Part shown: piece after piece, positions 39,276 to 47,676 of the stretch
Layout: the number at the start of each line of letters is the position of its first letter
How positions within the stretch are numbered: the stretch's first letter is position 1
Assembly: GCF_014230305.1 (NCBI RefSeq)
Contig: NZ_JACLAU010000004.1
Coordinates: 124,001 to 188,000 of the forward strand
Reading direction: 5' to 3'
From: Novosphingobium aerophilum
GTDB lineage: Bacteria; Pseudomonadota; Alphaproteobacteria; Sphingomonadales; Sphingomonadaceae
DNA: 64,000 nucleotides
Program-made: the position numbers and the translations under genes
Notes under the pieces: generated by a model
What the model saw: the letters and a program-made list of their open reading frames with translations, nothing else
Database searches by the model: none
Told to the model about the DNA's origin: nothing

Positions 39276-39932
39276 ATGCGTTTCGACAGACACGGGCCTG
39301 ATGGGCCTTTCCGGGGACGCCGGTTCAGCCCGCGCGCCCTGGCCATGATGATGCGGATGAACGCCGCCGGATTCGGCGCGGGCTTCGCGGATGACGATGC
39401 CCCGGGCGGGGGCTTCCGGGGCGGCCCGTTCGGTGGTTGGCCCTTCGGTGGCGGCCCGTTCGGTCGCGGCCGGCGCGGGCGGATGTTCGGCCAGGGCGAG
39501 CTGCGCCTGCTGCTGCTGCACCTGCTGGGCGAGGGCGAACGCCACGGCTATGAACTGATCAAGGCGATCGGCGAACTGACCGGCGGGCACTATGCCCCCA
39601 GCCCGGGGGTGGTCTATCCCACGCTCAGCCTGCTGCTGGATGAGGACGCGATCGCCGAAGCGGGCGGGGAGGGTTCGCGCAAGGCCTTCACCCTGACCGA
39701 GGCCGGCCGCGCCGAGCTGGATCACCGCGCCGACGAGGCTGCGGCGATCGTCGACCGGCTCAAGGCTCTGGCCGAGGCCCGCGGCCGCGAGGCCAGTCCG
39801 CCGGTGATGCGGGCCATGACCAACCTCAAGATGGCCCTGCGCCAGCGCGCCATGGCCGGCCTGGAGACCGACATCTCCCACCAGATCGCCGACATCCTCG
39901 ATGAGGCCGCCAGAAGGATCGAACGCCTGTGA
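39276..39932 (+). CDS. PadR-family transcriptional regulator
   Basis: The protein has 218 residues. A low-complexity Gly/Phe/Arg-rich N-terminus (about residues 1-70, repeats such as GGPFGGWPFGGGPFG) precedes the winged helix domain (LLLLHLLGEGERHGYELIKAIGELT and SPGVVYPTLSLLLDEDAI), which is typical PadR. The N-terminal extension is not part of the DNA-binding fold and may be a flexible tail. GGAG lies upstream of the ATG. It is translationally coupled to the DUF2218 gene by a GTGA overlap, and the palindrome before it suggests autoregulation. Confidence 0.85.
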   Translation: MRFDRHGPDGPFRGRRFSPRALAMMMRMNAAGFGAGFADDDAPGGGFRGGPFGGWPFGGGPFGRGRRGRMFGQGELRLLLLHLLGEGERHGYELIKAIGELTGGHYAPSPGVVYPTLSLLLDEDAIAEAGGEGSRKAFTLTEAGRAELDHRADEAAAIVDRLKALAEARGREASPPVMRAMTNLKMALRQRAMAGLETDISHQIADILDEAARRIERL

Positions 39933-40261
39933 GCCAGACCGCCAGCACCACCAGCACCTGCGCGGTGCCCACCACCAGCGCCTCTCGCTATGTCCAGCAG
40001 TTGTGCAAGCACTGGTCCCACAACCTCGCGGTCGAGTTCGACGAGCGCCAGGGGCGCGTCGTCTTCCCCCGGGATGCCCGCGGGGCGGAGTGGAAGGACG
40101 ATGCCGTGGTGACCTTCACCGCCGGACCCGAGGCGCTGACCTGCACCATCGCGGCGAGCGAACCGGGCCAGCTCGAGGGCCTGAAAGGCGCCGTGGCGCG
40201 CCACCTCGACCGCTTCGCCTTCCGCGAGGCCCCGCTGACCTTCGCTTGGGTGGATGGTTGA
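39929..40261 (+). CDS. DUF2218-family protein
   Basis: This 110-residue soluble protein has the recognisable segment SRYVQQLCKHWSHNLAVEFDE, characteristic of DUF2218, which occurs in alphaproteobacteria and actinobacteria without known function, often near siderophore or metal genes. A GTG start overlaps the padR stop. Being co-transcribed with a PadR regulator is typical for this family. No active-site motif is evident. Confidence 0.75.
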   Translation: MSQTASTTSTCAVPTTSASRYVQQLCKHWSHNLAVEFDERQGRVVFPRDARGAEWKDDAVVTFTAGPEALTCTIAASEPGQLEGLKGAVARHLDRFAFREAPLTFAWVDG

Positions 40262-40423
40262 GCGGGGGCACCGCTCCAGCCGCCACCTTCCCGGCGCAGG
40301 CCGCGCTCCGCGGCCGGGGATGCCAGCCCGCGCCGACCTGACGGAGCGAGCGGTCCGGTCGTCCCATTGCCCCGCGGCCGGTCCCGGCGTACCCTCCAGG
40401 CCTCACCGCATGGGGAGTATGCG

Positions 40424-40870
40424 ATGGAACGGACCCTCTCGCGCCACACCACGCCGGTCCACCTGTGGATCGTCGGGATCGTCAGCCTGCTGTGGAACAG
40501 CTTCGGCTGCTATGATTACACCATGACCAAGCTCGACCCCGCCGATTACCTCGGCAGCATGGGGTTGAGCCAGGCGGCGATGGATTACATGACCGGGCTG
40601 CCGGCCTGGCTCACCGCATTCTGGGCCCTGGGGGTCTGGGGATCGCTGGCCGGTTCGCTGCTGCTGCTGGCCCGCTCGCGCCACGCGGTGACAGCCTTCG
40701 CGGCATCGCTGACCGGCTTTGTCGTGAGCCAGGTGGCCGAGGCGATCCTGCCGCGGCCGGCGGGGGTCATGTCGCCGGCCATGTATGTGGTGACCGGGGT
40801 GATCGCCGTCGCGTTGCTGGCCCAGTTGCTCTATGCCCGGCGCCAGGCGGCGAACGGCGTGCTGCGCTGA
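40424..40870 (+). CDS. Small four-helix membrane protein, function unknown
   Basis: The protein has 148 residues with four hydrophobic segments (about 10-30, 62-82, 90-108 and 118-138). The segment LLWNSFGCYDYTMTKLDPADYL between TM1 and TM2 is conserved-looking. I do not recognise a named family. GGGGAG lies about six bases before the ATG at 40424; a longer in-frame start would add 19 Arg-rich residues. It lies 162 bases after the DUF2218 gene and converges on the glycosyltransferase gene with only six bases between. Confidence 0.6.
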   Translation: MERTLSRHTTPVHLWIVGIVSLLWNSFGCYDYTMTKLDPADYLGSMGLSQAAMDYMTGLPAWLTAFWALGVWGSLAGSLLLLARSRHAVTAFAASLTGFVVSQVAEAILPRPAGVMSPAMYVVTGVIAVALLAQLLYARRQAANGVLR

Positions 40871-40876
40871 TGCCGC

Positions 40877-42046
40877 TCAGCCGCGGGATGCACGCTGGCG
40901 GATCAGGCGGAGGTAGGTGTCGGCCACGGTCTGGTTGATCCGGTCCCACGAGAAGTCCAGGCTGCGTGCCTCGCCGGCGGCACCGTGTTCGGCCCGCAGC
41001 GCGGGGTTCTCGACATAGCCCTGCAGGGCATCGGCGAACTGGCGGATCGCTCCGGGACGGATCATCCGGCCCGAGCGGCCATGGTCGACCAGGCTCTCGC
41101 TGCCGGTCGCCTCGGACACGACCACCGGCAGGCGGCAGGCCATGGCTTCCAGCGTCACATTGCCGAAGGTCTCGGTCACCGAGGGAAAGAACAGCACATC
41201 CATGCTCGCCACGGCGCGGGCCAGCTCGCCGCCGCCGAGGAAGCCGGTGAACAGGGCCTGGGGCAGGCGCCCGGCGAACCATTCGCGCGCCGGACCATCG
41301 CCCACCACCAGCACGCGGTGCTTAACCCCGCGGCGGTTCAGCTCGTCGATCGCGTCGGAAAAGACGTCGAGCCCCTTTTCCATCACCAGGCGGCTGAAGA
41401 AGCCGATCACCACCTCGTCATCGGCCACGCCCAGGCCCTGCCGCCAGGCCATGTCGCGGCGGCCGGGGTGGAAAATCTCACGGTCCACTCCGCGCGACCA
41501 GATGTCGATGTCATAGTTCATGCGCTGTTCGCGCAGCACCTGGGCCATCGATTCCGATGGCGCGACCAGGGCATCGCAGCGGCGGTAGAAGCGCCGCAGC
41601 ATGGCCACCATCACCGGCTCGAGCGCGGCCAGGTTGTAGTAGCGCAGATAGGTTTCGAACCGGGTGTGGACCGATGCCAGCACCGGCAGCCCATGCCCGC
41701 GCGCCCAACTGACCGCGCGGTGCGCCGCCGGATCGGGCGACGAGACATGGACCACGTTGGGGGCGAAGGCGGCCAGATCGGCCTTGACCCGGCCGAACAG
41801 CCCCAGCGGAATGCGGTATTCCGCCCGCGTCGGGATCGCGAAGGATGGCACCCCCACCAGATCGCCGGTCGGGGGAAAGGCGGGCTCCTCCACCACGGGG
41901 GCATAGACCCGCACCGCCGCACCCTGGCGCAGCAGGTAGCCGACCAGGCGGTTGAGCGCCTGGTTGGCGCCATCGCGGACATAGTTGTAGTTGCCGCTGA
42001 ACAGCGCGATGCGCAGGTCGGCACAGGATGAGGGGGCGCCGGTCAT
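40877..42046 (-). CDS. GT4-family glycosyltransferase (alpha-mannosyltransferase-like)
   Basis: The protein has 389 residues with a GT-B fold. The N-terminal acceptor-binding part (RIALFSGNYNYVRDGANQALNRL) and C-terminal nucleotide-sugar domain (GFFSRLVMEKGLDVF and FFPSVTETFGNVTLEAMA, the E-x7-E motif) are clear. It is close in pattern to the MgtA/PimB-like mannosyl- or glucosyltransferases that glycosylate membrane lipids. Donor and acceptor cannot be told from sequence. The ATG at 42046 begins the protein. No other glycan gene is adjacent. Confidence 0.85.
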   Translation of the reverse strand: MTGAPSSCADLRIALFSGNYNYVRDGANQALNRLVGYLLRQGAAVRVYAPVVEEPAFPPTGDLVGVPSFAIPTRAEYRIPLGLFGRVKADLAAFAPNVVHVSSPDPAAHRAVSWARGHGLPVLASVHTRFETYLRYYNLAALEPVMVAMLRRFYRRCDALVAPSESMAQVLREQRMNYDIDIWSRGVDREIFHPGRRDMAWRQGLGVADDEVVIGFFSRLVMEKGLDVFSDAIDELNRRGVKHRVLVVGDGPAREWFAGRLPQALFTGFLGGGELARAVASMDVLFFPSVTETFGNVTLEAMACRLPVVVSEATGSESLVDHGRSGRMIRPGAIRQFADALQGYVENPALRAEHGAAGEARSLDFSWDRINQTVADTYLRLIRQRASRG

Positions 42047-42103
42047 GCGGGGCCCCCTACACGGCTCGGCGCGTTTTGGCGAGGGTCCCGCCGGGGGGCA
42101 GGC

Positions 42104-42547
42104 TTACCAGCCGCGCGGTCCGTCCCAGTGGCGCGGACCATCCCAGTACCGTGGGCCGTCCCAGCGCCGATCATGCCAGCCCCGGTTCTGCCAGCCCCGG
42201 TTCTGCCAGGCCCGGTTTTGCCAGCGCCAGCGCTCCCACCGTTCGCGCTCCCAGCGATAGCGGTTCCAGTCGCGATAGTAATAGCGCGGCGGATAGGCGT
42301 GATAGACATAGGCACGGTAGCGCGGCCCGCCCCAGTAGCGGGGGGGCGGCCCGCCCCAGTCGTCCCAGCGGTCGCGCCGCGCCGACGAGGCGACCGCGGC
42401 GCCAACCGCCAGGCCGACGATGCCGCCGGCGATCGCGGCCCCGGTCGTGTCGCCGCCCCGGTGGTCGGCGAGGGCAGGGGTGGAGGAGGTGAGGGCAACG
42501 GCAGCAAGACCGCTGCCGAGCAGGACATTGCGCAGGATCGTCATCAT
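42104..42547 (-). CDS. Exported glycine-zipper protein with Trp/Arg-rich repeat tail, paralogue A
   Basis: The protein has 147 residues. A signal peptide (MMTILRNVLLGSG..., ending in ALA) is followed by a Gly-zipper helix (TTGAAIAGGIVGLAVGAAVASSA) and a tail made of repeats WQNRAWQNRGWQNRGWHDR and DGPRYWDGPRHWDGPRG. It is probably an envelope protein of unknown role. The start MMTIL could also be read as MTIL. The adjacent gene on the same strand is a paralogue with the same zipper. Confidence 0.7.
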   Translation of the reverse strand: MMTILRNVLLGSGLAAVALTSSTPALADHRGGDTTGAAIAGGIVGLAVGAAVASSARRDRWDDWGGPPPRYWGGPRYRAYVYHAYPPRYYYRDWNRYRWERERWERWRWQNRAWQNRGWQNRGWHDRRWDGPRYWDGPRHWDGPRGW

Positions 42548-42727
42548 GGGAACTCCAGCCTGTTCCGGACTGACCCGATCACGCCATTCCGGTGGTGAAT
42601 GCTCGCTGAACCTTCATTCGTTCAGCGATATACGATCAATCCGATTTGGTGATTGCCGGTACGGTGCTTGCCGATGCGATGATGGATCGTCCGGGGCGGC
42701 TGGCCCCGGACGATCCGGCCGGTCGGT

Positions 42728-43219
42728 TCAGTTGCCGTAGCGCCAGCGCGGGTCCCCTTGGGGCCCGTCGTTCCGGTAAGCGCCGCGGTCATCGCGCGAC
42801 CAGCCCTGGTTGCCATAGTTGCGATCGTTCCAGCCGCGATCGTTCCAGCCGCGATCGTTCCAGCCGCGATCGTTCCAGTTCCGGTCGTTCCAGCCCCGGT
42901 CGCTGTAGCCGCGGCGATCGTAATAGCCGTCGTCATCGCAGGGGCGGCCGTCGCGATCGTAACGGTGGCCCTGGCGGTCCCAGTAGTATCCGTCGCGCCA
43001 GGTCCAGCCGCGATCGGCGAAGCGGTTGTTGCGGTTGGCGCTCGAGGCGATGATCGCGCCGAGTGCCAGACCGATGATCCCGCCGGCGATCGCCGCGCCG
43101 GTGGCGTCTCCGCCCCCACGGCGGCGGCCGTAATAGGGGTCGGCCATGGCGGGCGTCACCGACGTGACGGCAGTGGCGGCAAGAACCGTGGCGAGGGTGG
43201 CCTTCTTGAGAATGCCCAT
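42728..43219 (-). CDS. Exported glycine-zipper protein with WNDRG repeats, paralogue B
   Basis: The protein has 163 residues. A signal peptide (MGILKKATLATVLAAT..., cleaved after AMA) is followed by a zipper helix (DATGAAIAGGIIGLALGAIIASSA) almost identical to that of the neighbouring gene, then a Trp/Arg/Asp-rich tail with five or more tandem WNDRG/WNDRN units encoded by 15-bp repeats (about 42827-42900). ATG 43219 gives the signal peptide. The two genes probably arose by tandem duplication followed by repeat divergence. Confidence 0.72.
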   Translation of the reverse strand: MGILKKATLATVLAATAVTSVTPAMADPYYGRRRGGGDATGAAIAGGIIGLALGAIIASSANRNNRFADRGWTWRDGYYWDRQGHRYDRDGRPCDDDGYYDRRGYSDRGWNDRNWNDRGWNDRGWNDRGWNDRNYGNQGWSRDDRGAYRNDGPQGDPRWRYGN

Positions 43220-43733
43220 GACGCAAAACTCCTCGGGCGGACCGGACGAGAGCCCCATTGCCCCTTCCGCGATTCGCCTGTGAGTTCATGTTTAGGCGAT
43301 CGAACCTGAACGGCAGCCGTGCCGGCCGGGCAGGAACCGTTCATCCAGACGTAAAGGAATGTTAACAGGGCCGCCGTCCCTGCTGGCAGGCGCCCGTCCG
43401 GCGCGGGGTCTCGTGGGGGCCTGTCCTACCCGGGTTCGCTAAGCCACACTGGCCTTTGGGTCGCAGCGGGAATCGGAAGGACGCATGGCCGGACGCAAGG
43501 TCGACCGGAGGCCGACGAAAACCGGGGAGAACTTTCTCGCCTGAACCGTGTCAACCGTGTCAACCACCGCCCGGGTTCCTTGTGCCCATGCGGCGCCGCT
43601 CCAAGGATTCCGGCCGCTTGGCGCAAGCCGTAGGAAAAATTTCGTTCCCCCCTTGTTCCATGAGAACAAAGGCGATACATCGGGCTCAAGGTTGACCTTT
43701 CCGGTCAGCGCCAACTAGGCAAGGAGGCTCGTG
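43220..43733. other. 514-bp region upstream of recA
   Basis: It contains the divergent promoter area of the glycine-zipper gene, a short direct repeat ACCGTGTCAACCGTGTCAAC (about 43545-43566) and the LexA box described separately. No coding frame with convincing support was seen. Confidence 0.5.
43644..43658 (+). promoter_or_regulatory. LexA (SOS) box upstream of recA
   Basis: GTTC at 43644-43647 and GTTC at 43655-43658 are separated by exactly seven bases, the alphaproteobacterial LexA consensus GTTC-N7-GTTC. The second half-site is also part of an inverted repeat GTTCCATGAGAAC (43655-43667). It lies 76 bases before the recA ATG. Confidence 0.85.
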
Positions 43734-44807
43734 ATGGCTGCTCAGTTGAAGCTCATCCAGGAAGGCAAGGACAAGGACTCTATGGACCGGCAGAAGGCGC
43801 TCGAGGCAGCGCTCGCCCAGATCGACCGCGCGTTCGGCAAGGGCAGCGCGATGAAGCTGGGCTCGAAGGAGACCATGCAGGTGGAAGCGATCTCCACCGG
43901 CTCGCTCGGGCTCGACATCGCGCTCGGTGTCGGCGGCCTGCCGCGCGGCCGGGTGATCGAGGTCTACGGGCCGGAAAGCTCGGGCAAGACCACCCTCGCG
44001 CTCCACGTCATCGCCGAGGCACAGAAGATGGGCGGCACCGCCGCCTTCATCGACGCCGAACATGCGCTCGATCCGGTCTATGCGAAGAAGCTGGGCGTCA
44101 ACATCGACGAGCTGATCGTCTCCCAGCCCGACACCGGCGAACAGGCGCTGGAGATCACCGATACCCTGGTCCGCTCGAACGCGATCGACGTGCTGGTGGT
44201 CGATTCGGTCGCCGCGCTGGTCCCCCGGGCCGAGATCGAGGGCGAGATGGGCGACAGCCACGTCGGCCTCCAGGCCCGCCTGATGAGCCAGTCGCTGCGC
44301 AAGCTGACCGGATCGATCAGCCGGTCGCGCTGCATGGTGATCTTCATCAACCAGCTCCGCATGAAGATCGGCGTGATGTACGGCAATCCGGAAACGACCA
44401 CCGGCGGCAATGCGCTGAAGTTCTATGCCTCGGTCCGGCTCGACATCCGCCGCACCGGCCAGATCAAGGACCGCGACGATATCGTCGGCAACTCCACCCG
44501 CGTGAAGGTGGTCAAGAACAAGGTCGCCCCGCCGTTCAAGCAGGTCGAATTCGACATCATGTACGGCGAAGGCATCTCGAAGATCGGCGAGATCCTCGAT
44601 CTGGGGGTCAAGGCCGGGATCGTCGAGAAGTCGGGCGCCTGGTTCAGCTATGATTCGATCCGCATCGGTCAGGGGCGTGAGAATGCCAAGACCTACCTGC
44701 GGGAAAATCCCGAAGTTTGCGACCGGCTGGAGGCTGCCATCCGCAGCCGCACCGAAGGTCTTGCCGGGGAGATGATGACGGGTCCGGACGCGGACGACGA
44801 CCTCTGA
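43734..44807 (+). CDS. recA: RecA recombinase
   Basis: The protein has 357 residues. It forms filaments on single-stranded DNA, drives homologous recombination and activates LexA self-cleavage. Walker A is GPESSGKT (79-86). Further landmarks are [16 protein letters not shown], the L1/L2 loop region [20 protein letters not shown] and [33 protein letters not shown] lies eight bases before the ATG (a GTG just before is less likely). Regulation by LexA is supported by the SOS box. A strong terminator follows. Confidence 0.97.
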   Translation: MAAQLKLIQEGKDKDSMDRQKALEAALAQIDRAFGKGSAMKLGSKETMQVEAISTGSLGLDIALGVGGLPRGRVIEVYGPESSGKTTLALHVIAEAQKMGGTAAFIDAEHALDPVYAKKLGVNIDELIVSQPDTGEQALEITDTLVRSNAIDVLVVDSVAALVPRAEIEGEMGDSHVGLQARLMSQSLRKLTGSISRSRCMVIFINQLRMKIGVMYGNPETTTGGNALKFYASVRLDIRRTGQIKDRDDIVGNSTRVKVVKNKVAPPFKQVEFDIMYGEGISKIGEILDLGVKAGIVEKSGAWFSYDSIRIGQGRENAKTYLRENPEVCDRLEAAIRSRTEGLAGEMMTGPDADDDL

Positions 44808-44844
44808 TCCCCAAGGGGCTCCGCTGACGGAGCCCGGAACGCAG

Positions 44845-44881
44845 GGCCGGCGCGAGGGAACGATCCTCGCGCCGGCCTTTG
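44845..44881 (+). terminator. Rho-independent terminator of recA
   Basis: A 13-bp perfect stem (GGCCGGCGCGAGG at 44845-44857 with CCTCGCGCCGGCC at 44866-44878) is followed by TTTG. A smaller hairpin (GGGCTCCG/CGGAGCCC at 44816-44835) precedes it. Confidence 0.85.
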
Positions 44882-44999
44882 CGTGTGGGCCCATGCGCCA
44901 AGGCCAGCCCGGCGCCCATACCCCACCGTCCGCCACCTACACCCAGTCCTGATGCCTTCGCGCTTGTCCGGCGCGAGGCTCTGTCCTATCGGCCTAGCC

Positions 45000-47648
45000 A
45001 TGACTTCGACCAACGAAATCCGCCGGTCCTTCCTCGAATACTTCGGCTCGCAGGGGCACGAGGTGGTCGCGTCCGCGCCGCTGGTGCCTTACAACGATCC
45101 CACCCTGATGTTCACGAACGCGGGCATGGTCCCGTTCAAGAACGTCTTCACCGGGCTGGAGACCCGCGCCACGCCGCGCGCCACCTCGTCGCAGAAGTGC
45201 GTGCGGGCGGGCGGCAAGCACAACGATCTCGACAATGTCGGCTACACCGCGCGGCATCACACCTTCTTCGAGATGCTCGGCAACTTCTCGTTCGGGGACT
45301 ACTTCAAGGAACAGGCGATTACCCATGCCTGGACCCTGCTGACCCGCGAGTGGGGCCTTCCCAAGGACAAGCTGCTCGCCACGGTCTACCACACCGACGA
45401 TGAGGCCTTTGCGCTATGGCAGAAGATCGCCGGCCTGCCCGAAGAGCGGATCATCCGCATCCCGACCAAGGACAACTTCTGGGCGATGGGCGATGACGGC
45501 CCCTGCGGCCCGTGCTCCGAGATCTTCTATGACCACGGCCCGTCGATTCCCGGCGGACCTCCGGGCAGTCCGGACGAGGACGGCGATCGCTTCATCGAGA
45601 TCTGGAACCTCGTGTTCATGCAGTTCGAACAGGCCGCCGGCGAGATCGTCGGCAGCCTGCCCAAGCCCAGCATCGACACCGGCATGGGGCTGGAACGCAT
45701 CGCCGCCGTGCTCCAGGGCGAGCATGACAACTACGATACCGACACCTTCAAGGCGCTGATCGCCGCGTCGGAAAGCCTGACCGGGGTCAAGGCCGCCGGT
45801 GAACAGACCGCCAGCCACCGCGTGATCGCCGATCACCTTCGCTCGACCAGCTTCCTGCTGGCCGATGGCGTGCTGCCCAGCAACGAGGGCCGCGGCTATG
45901 TGCTGCGCCGGATCATGCGCCGCGCCATGCGCCATGCGCACCTGCTCGGCGCGAAGGACCCGCTGATGCACCGGCTGGTCCCGGCGCTGGTGGCCGAGAT
46001 GGGCCAGGCCTATCCCGAGCTGGGCCGCGCCCAGGCGCTGATCGAGGAGACCCTCCAGCGCGAGGAGATCCAGTTCCGCCGCACCCTGTCGAACGGGCTC
46101 AAGCTGCTCGACGAGGCCACGCTCGACCTGGCGGATGGCGGCGAGCTGCCCGGCGAGACCGCGTTCAAGCTCTACGATACCTATGGCTTCCCCTACGACC
46201 TGACCGAGGACGCCCTGCGCGCCCGCGGCATCGCGGTTGACCGCGCCGGTTTCGATGCCGCCATGGCCCGCCAGAAGGCCGCCGCGCGCGCCGCCTGGAA
46301 GGGGTCGGGCGAGGCGGCCGCGGGCGAGGTGTGGTTCGACATCGCCGAACGCGTCGGCGCCACCGAGTTCACCGGCTACACCGCCACCACCGGCGAGGCC
46401 CAGGTCGTCGCGCTGGTCCGTGATGGCGCCGAGGTGCCCAGCGCCGCGGCGGGCGAGGCGGTCACCGTGATCGTCAACCAGACCCCGTTCTATGGCGAGA
46501 GCGGCGGGCAGACCGGCGATGCCGGGACGATCACCGGCGCCGACGGCCTCAGCCTGACGGTCCACGATACGGCCAAGCCGCTCGGCCGGCTCCACGCCCA
46601 CGCCGCCACGGTTGCCAACGGCACCATCAAGGTCGGCGATGTGGTCAGGCTCGACATCGATGTCGCCCGCCGCGACGCGATCCGCGCCAACCACTCGGCC
46701 ACGCACCTGCTCCATGCCGCGCTGCGCAACCGGCTGGGCGGTCATGTCACCCAGAAGGGCTCGCTGGTCGCGGCCGACCGGCTGCGCTTCGACTTCTCGC
46801 AGCCCACCGCGCTGACAGCCGAGGACATCGCGGCGATCGAGGCCGAGGTGAATGCCGAGATCCGTCATAACGAGGCCGTGACCACCCGCCTGATGACGCC
46901 CGACGATGCCATCGCCGCCGGGGCCATGGCCCTGTTCGGCGAGAAGTACGGCGAAGAGGTCCGCGTCCTGTCGATGGGCCGCCTGAACGGGGGGCGCAAC
47001 TATTCGGTCGAGCTGTGCGGCGGCACCCATGTCCGCGCCACCGGCGACATCGGCCTGTTCCGCATCGTTTCGGAAGGCGCGGTCTCGTCGGGCGTGCGCC
47101 GCATCGAGGCGCTGACCGGCGAGGGCGCCCGTCGCTGGCTGGTCGGCCGCGAGGATGCGCTCAAGAACGCCGCCAGCTTGCTGCGGACCACACCCGACGA
47201 GGTCGAGGCGCGCGTCGCGGCCCTGCTGGACGAACGCCGCAAACTTGAGCGCGAGCTGGCCGAGGCAAAGAAGACCCTGGCGCTTGGCGGCGGCGGCGGC
47301 GCGGCTCCGGCGGCCGACGAGGAGGTCGGCGGGGTCAGGTTCGCGGGCCAGGTGCTCGAGGGGCTCGATCCCAAGGATCTGCGCGGCCTGCTCGATCAGG
47401 CCAAGCAGCGGCTCGGCTCGGGCGTCGCGGCGATCGTCGCGGTGAACGAAGGCAAGGCCAGCATCGCTGCCGCGGTGACCGATGACCTGACCGCCAAGGT
47501 CAGCGCGGTCGACCTGGTCCGTGCCGGTGTCGCGGCACTGGGCGGCAAGGGTGGCGGCGGCCGGCCCGACATGGCCCAGGGTGGCGGTCCGGACGGCAGC
47601 AAGGCGGCCGAGGCGATCGCCGCGGTGCGGGCCGTGCTGGCGGGCTGA
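45000..47648 (+). CDS. alaS: Alanyl-tRNA synthetase
   Basis: The protein has 882 residues. It is a class II synthetase with [16 protein letters not shown] and [15 protein letters not shown] of motif 1, motif 2 around [19 protein letters not shown] and a motif 3 region with [13 protein letters not shown]. The editing domain has [13 protein letters not shown] and CGGTHV with zinc-binding His/Cys. A C-terminal oligomerisation/C-Ala domain follows. ATG 45000 gives the conserved start [15 protein letters not shown]; the ribosome site is weak. It follows recA in the same direction but after the terminator. Confidence 0.96.
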   Translation: MTSTNEIRRSFLEYFGSQGHEVVASAPLVPYNDPTLMFTNAGMVPFKNVFTGLETRATPRATSSQKCVRAGGKHNDLDNVGYTARHHTFFEMLGNFSFGDYFKEQAITHAWTLLTREWGLPKDKLLATVYHTDDEAFALWQKIAGLPEERIIRIPTKDNFWAMGDDGPCGPCSEIFYDHGPSIPGGPPGSPDEDGDRFIEIWNLVFMQFEQAAGEIVGSLPKPSIDTGMGLERIAAVLQGEHDNYDTDTFKALIAASESLTGVKAAGEQTASHRVIADHLRSTSFLLADGVLPSNEGRGYVLRRIMRRAMRHAHLLGAKDPLMHRLVPALVAEMGQAYPELGRAQALIEETLQREEIQFRRTLSNGLKLLDEATLDLADGGELPGETAFKLYDTYGFPYDLTEDALRARGIAVDRAGFDAAMARQKAAARAAWKGSGEAAAGEVWFDIAERVGATEFTGYTATTGEAQVVALVRDGAEVPSAAAGEAVTVIVNQTPFYGESGGQTGDAGTITGADGLSLTVHDTAKPLGRLHAHAATVANGTIKVGDVVRLDIDVARRDAIRANHSATHLLHAALRNRLGGHVTQKGSLVAADRLRFDFSQPTALTAEDIAAIEAEVNAEIRHNEAVTTRLMTPDDAIAAGAMALFGEKYGEEVRVLSMGRLNGGRNYSVELCGGTHVRATGDIGLFRIVSEGAVSSGVRRIEALTGEGARRWLVGREDALKNAASLLRTTPDEVEARVAALLDERRKLERELAEAKKTLALGGGGGAAPAADEEVGGVRFAGQVLEGLDPKDLRGLLDQAKQRLGSGVAAIVAVNEGKASIAAAVTDDLTAKVSAVDLVRAGVAALGGKGGGGRPDMAQGGGPDGSKAAEAIAAVRAVLAG

Positions 47649-47676
47649 ACCGGGCCGACCGGCCGCGTCAGGGAGA

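Noticed and set aside
42827..42900. Regular 15-bp repeats, first suspected to be a CRISPR array
   Set aside because: They are directly adjacent without unique spacers and translate in frame as WNDRG units of an exported protein.
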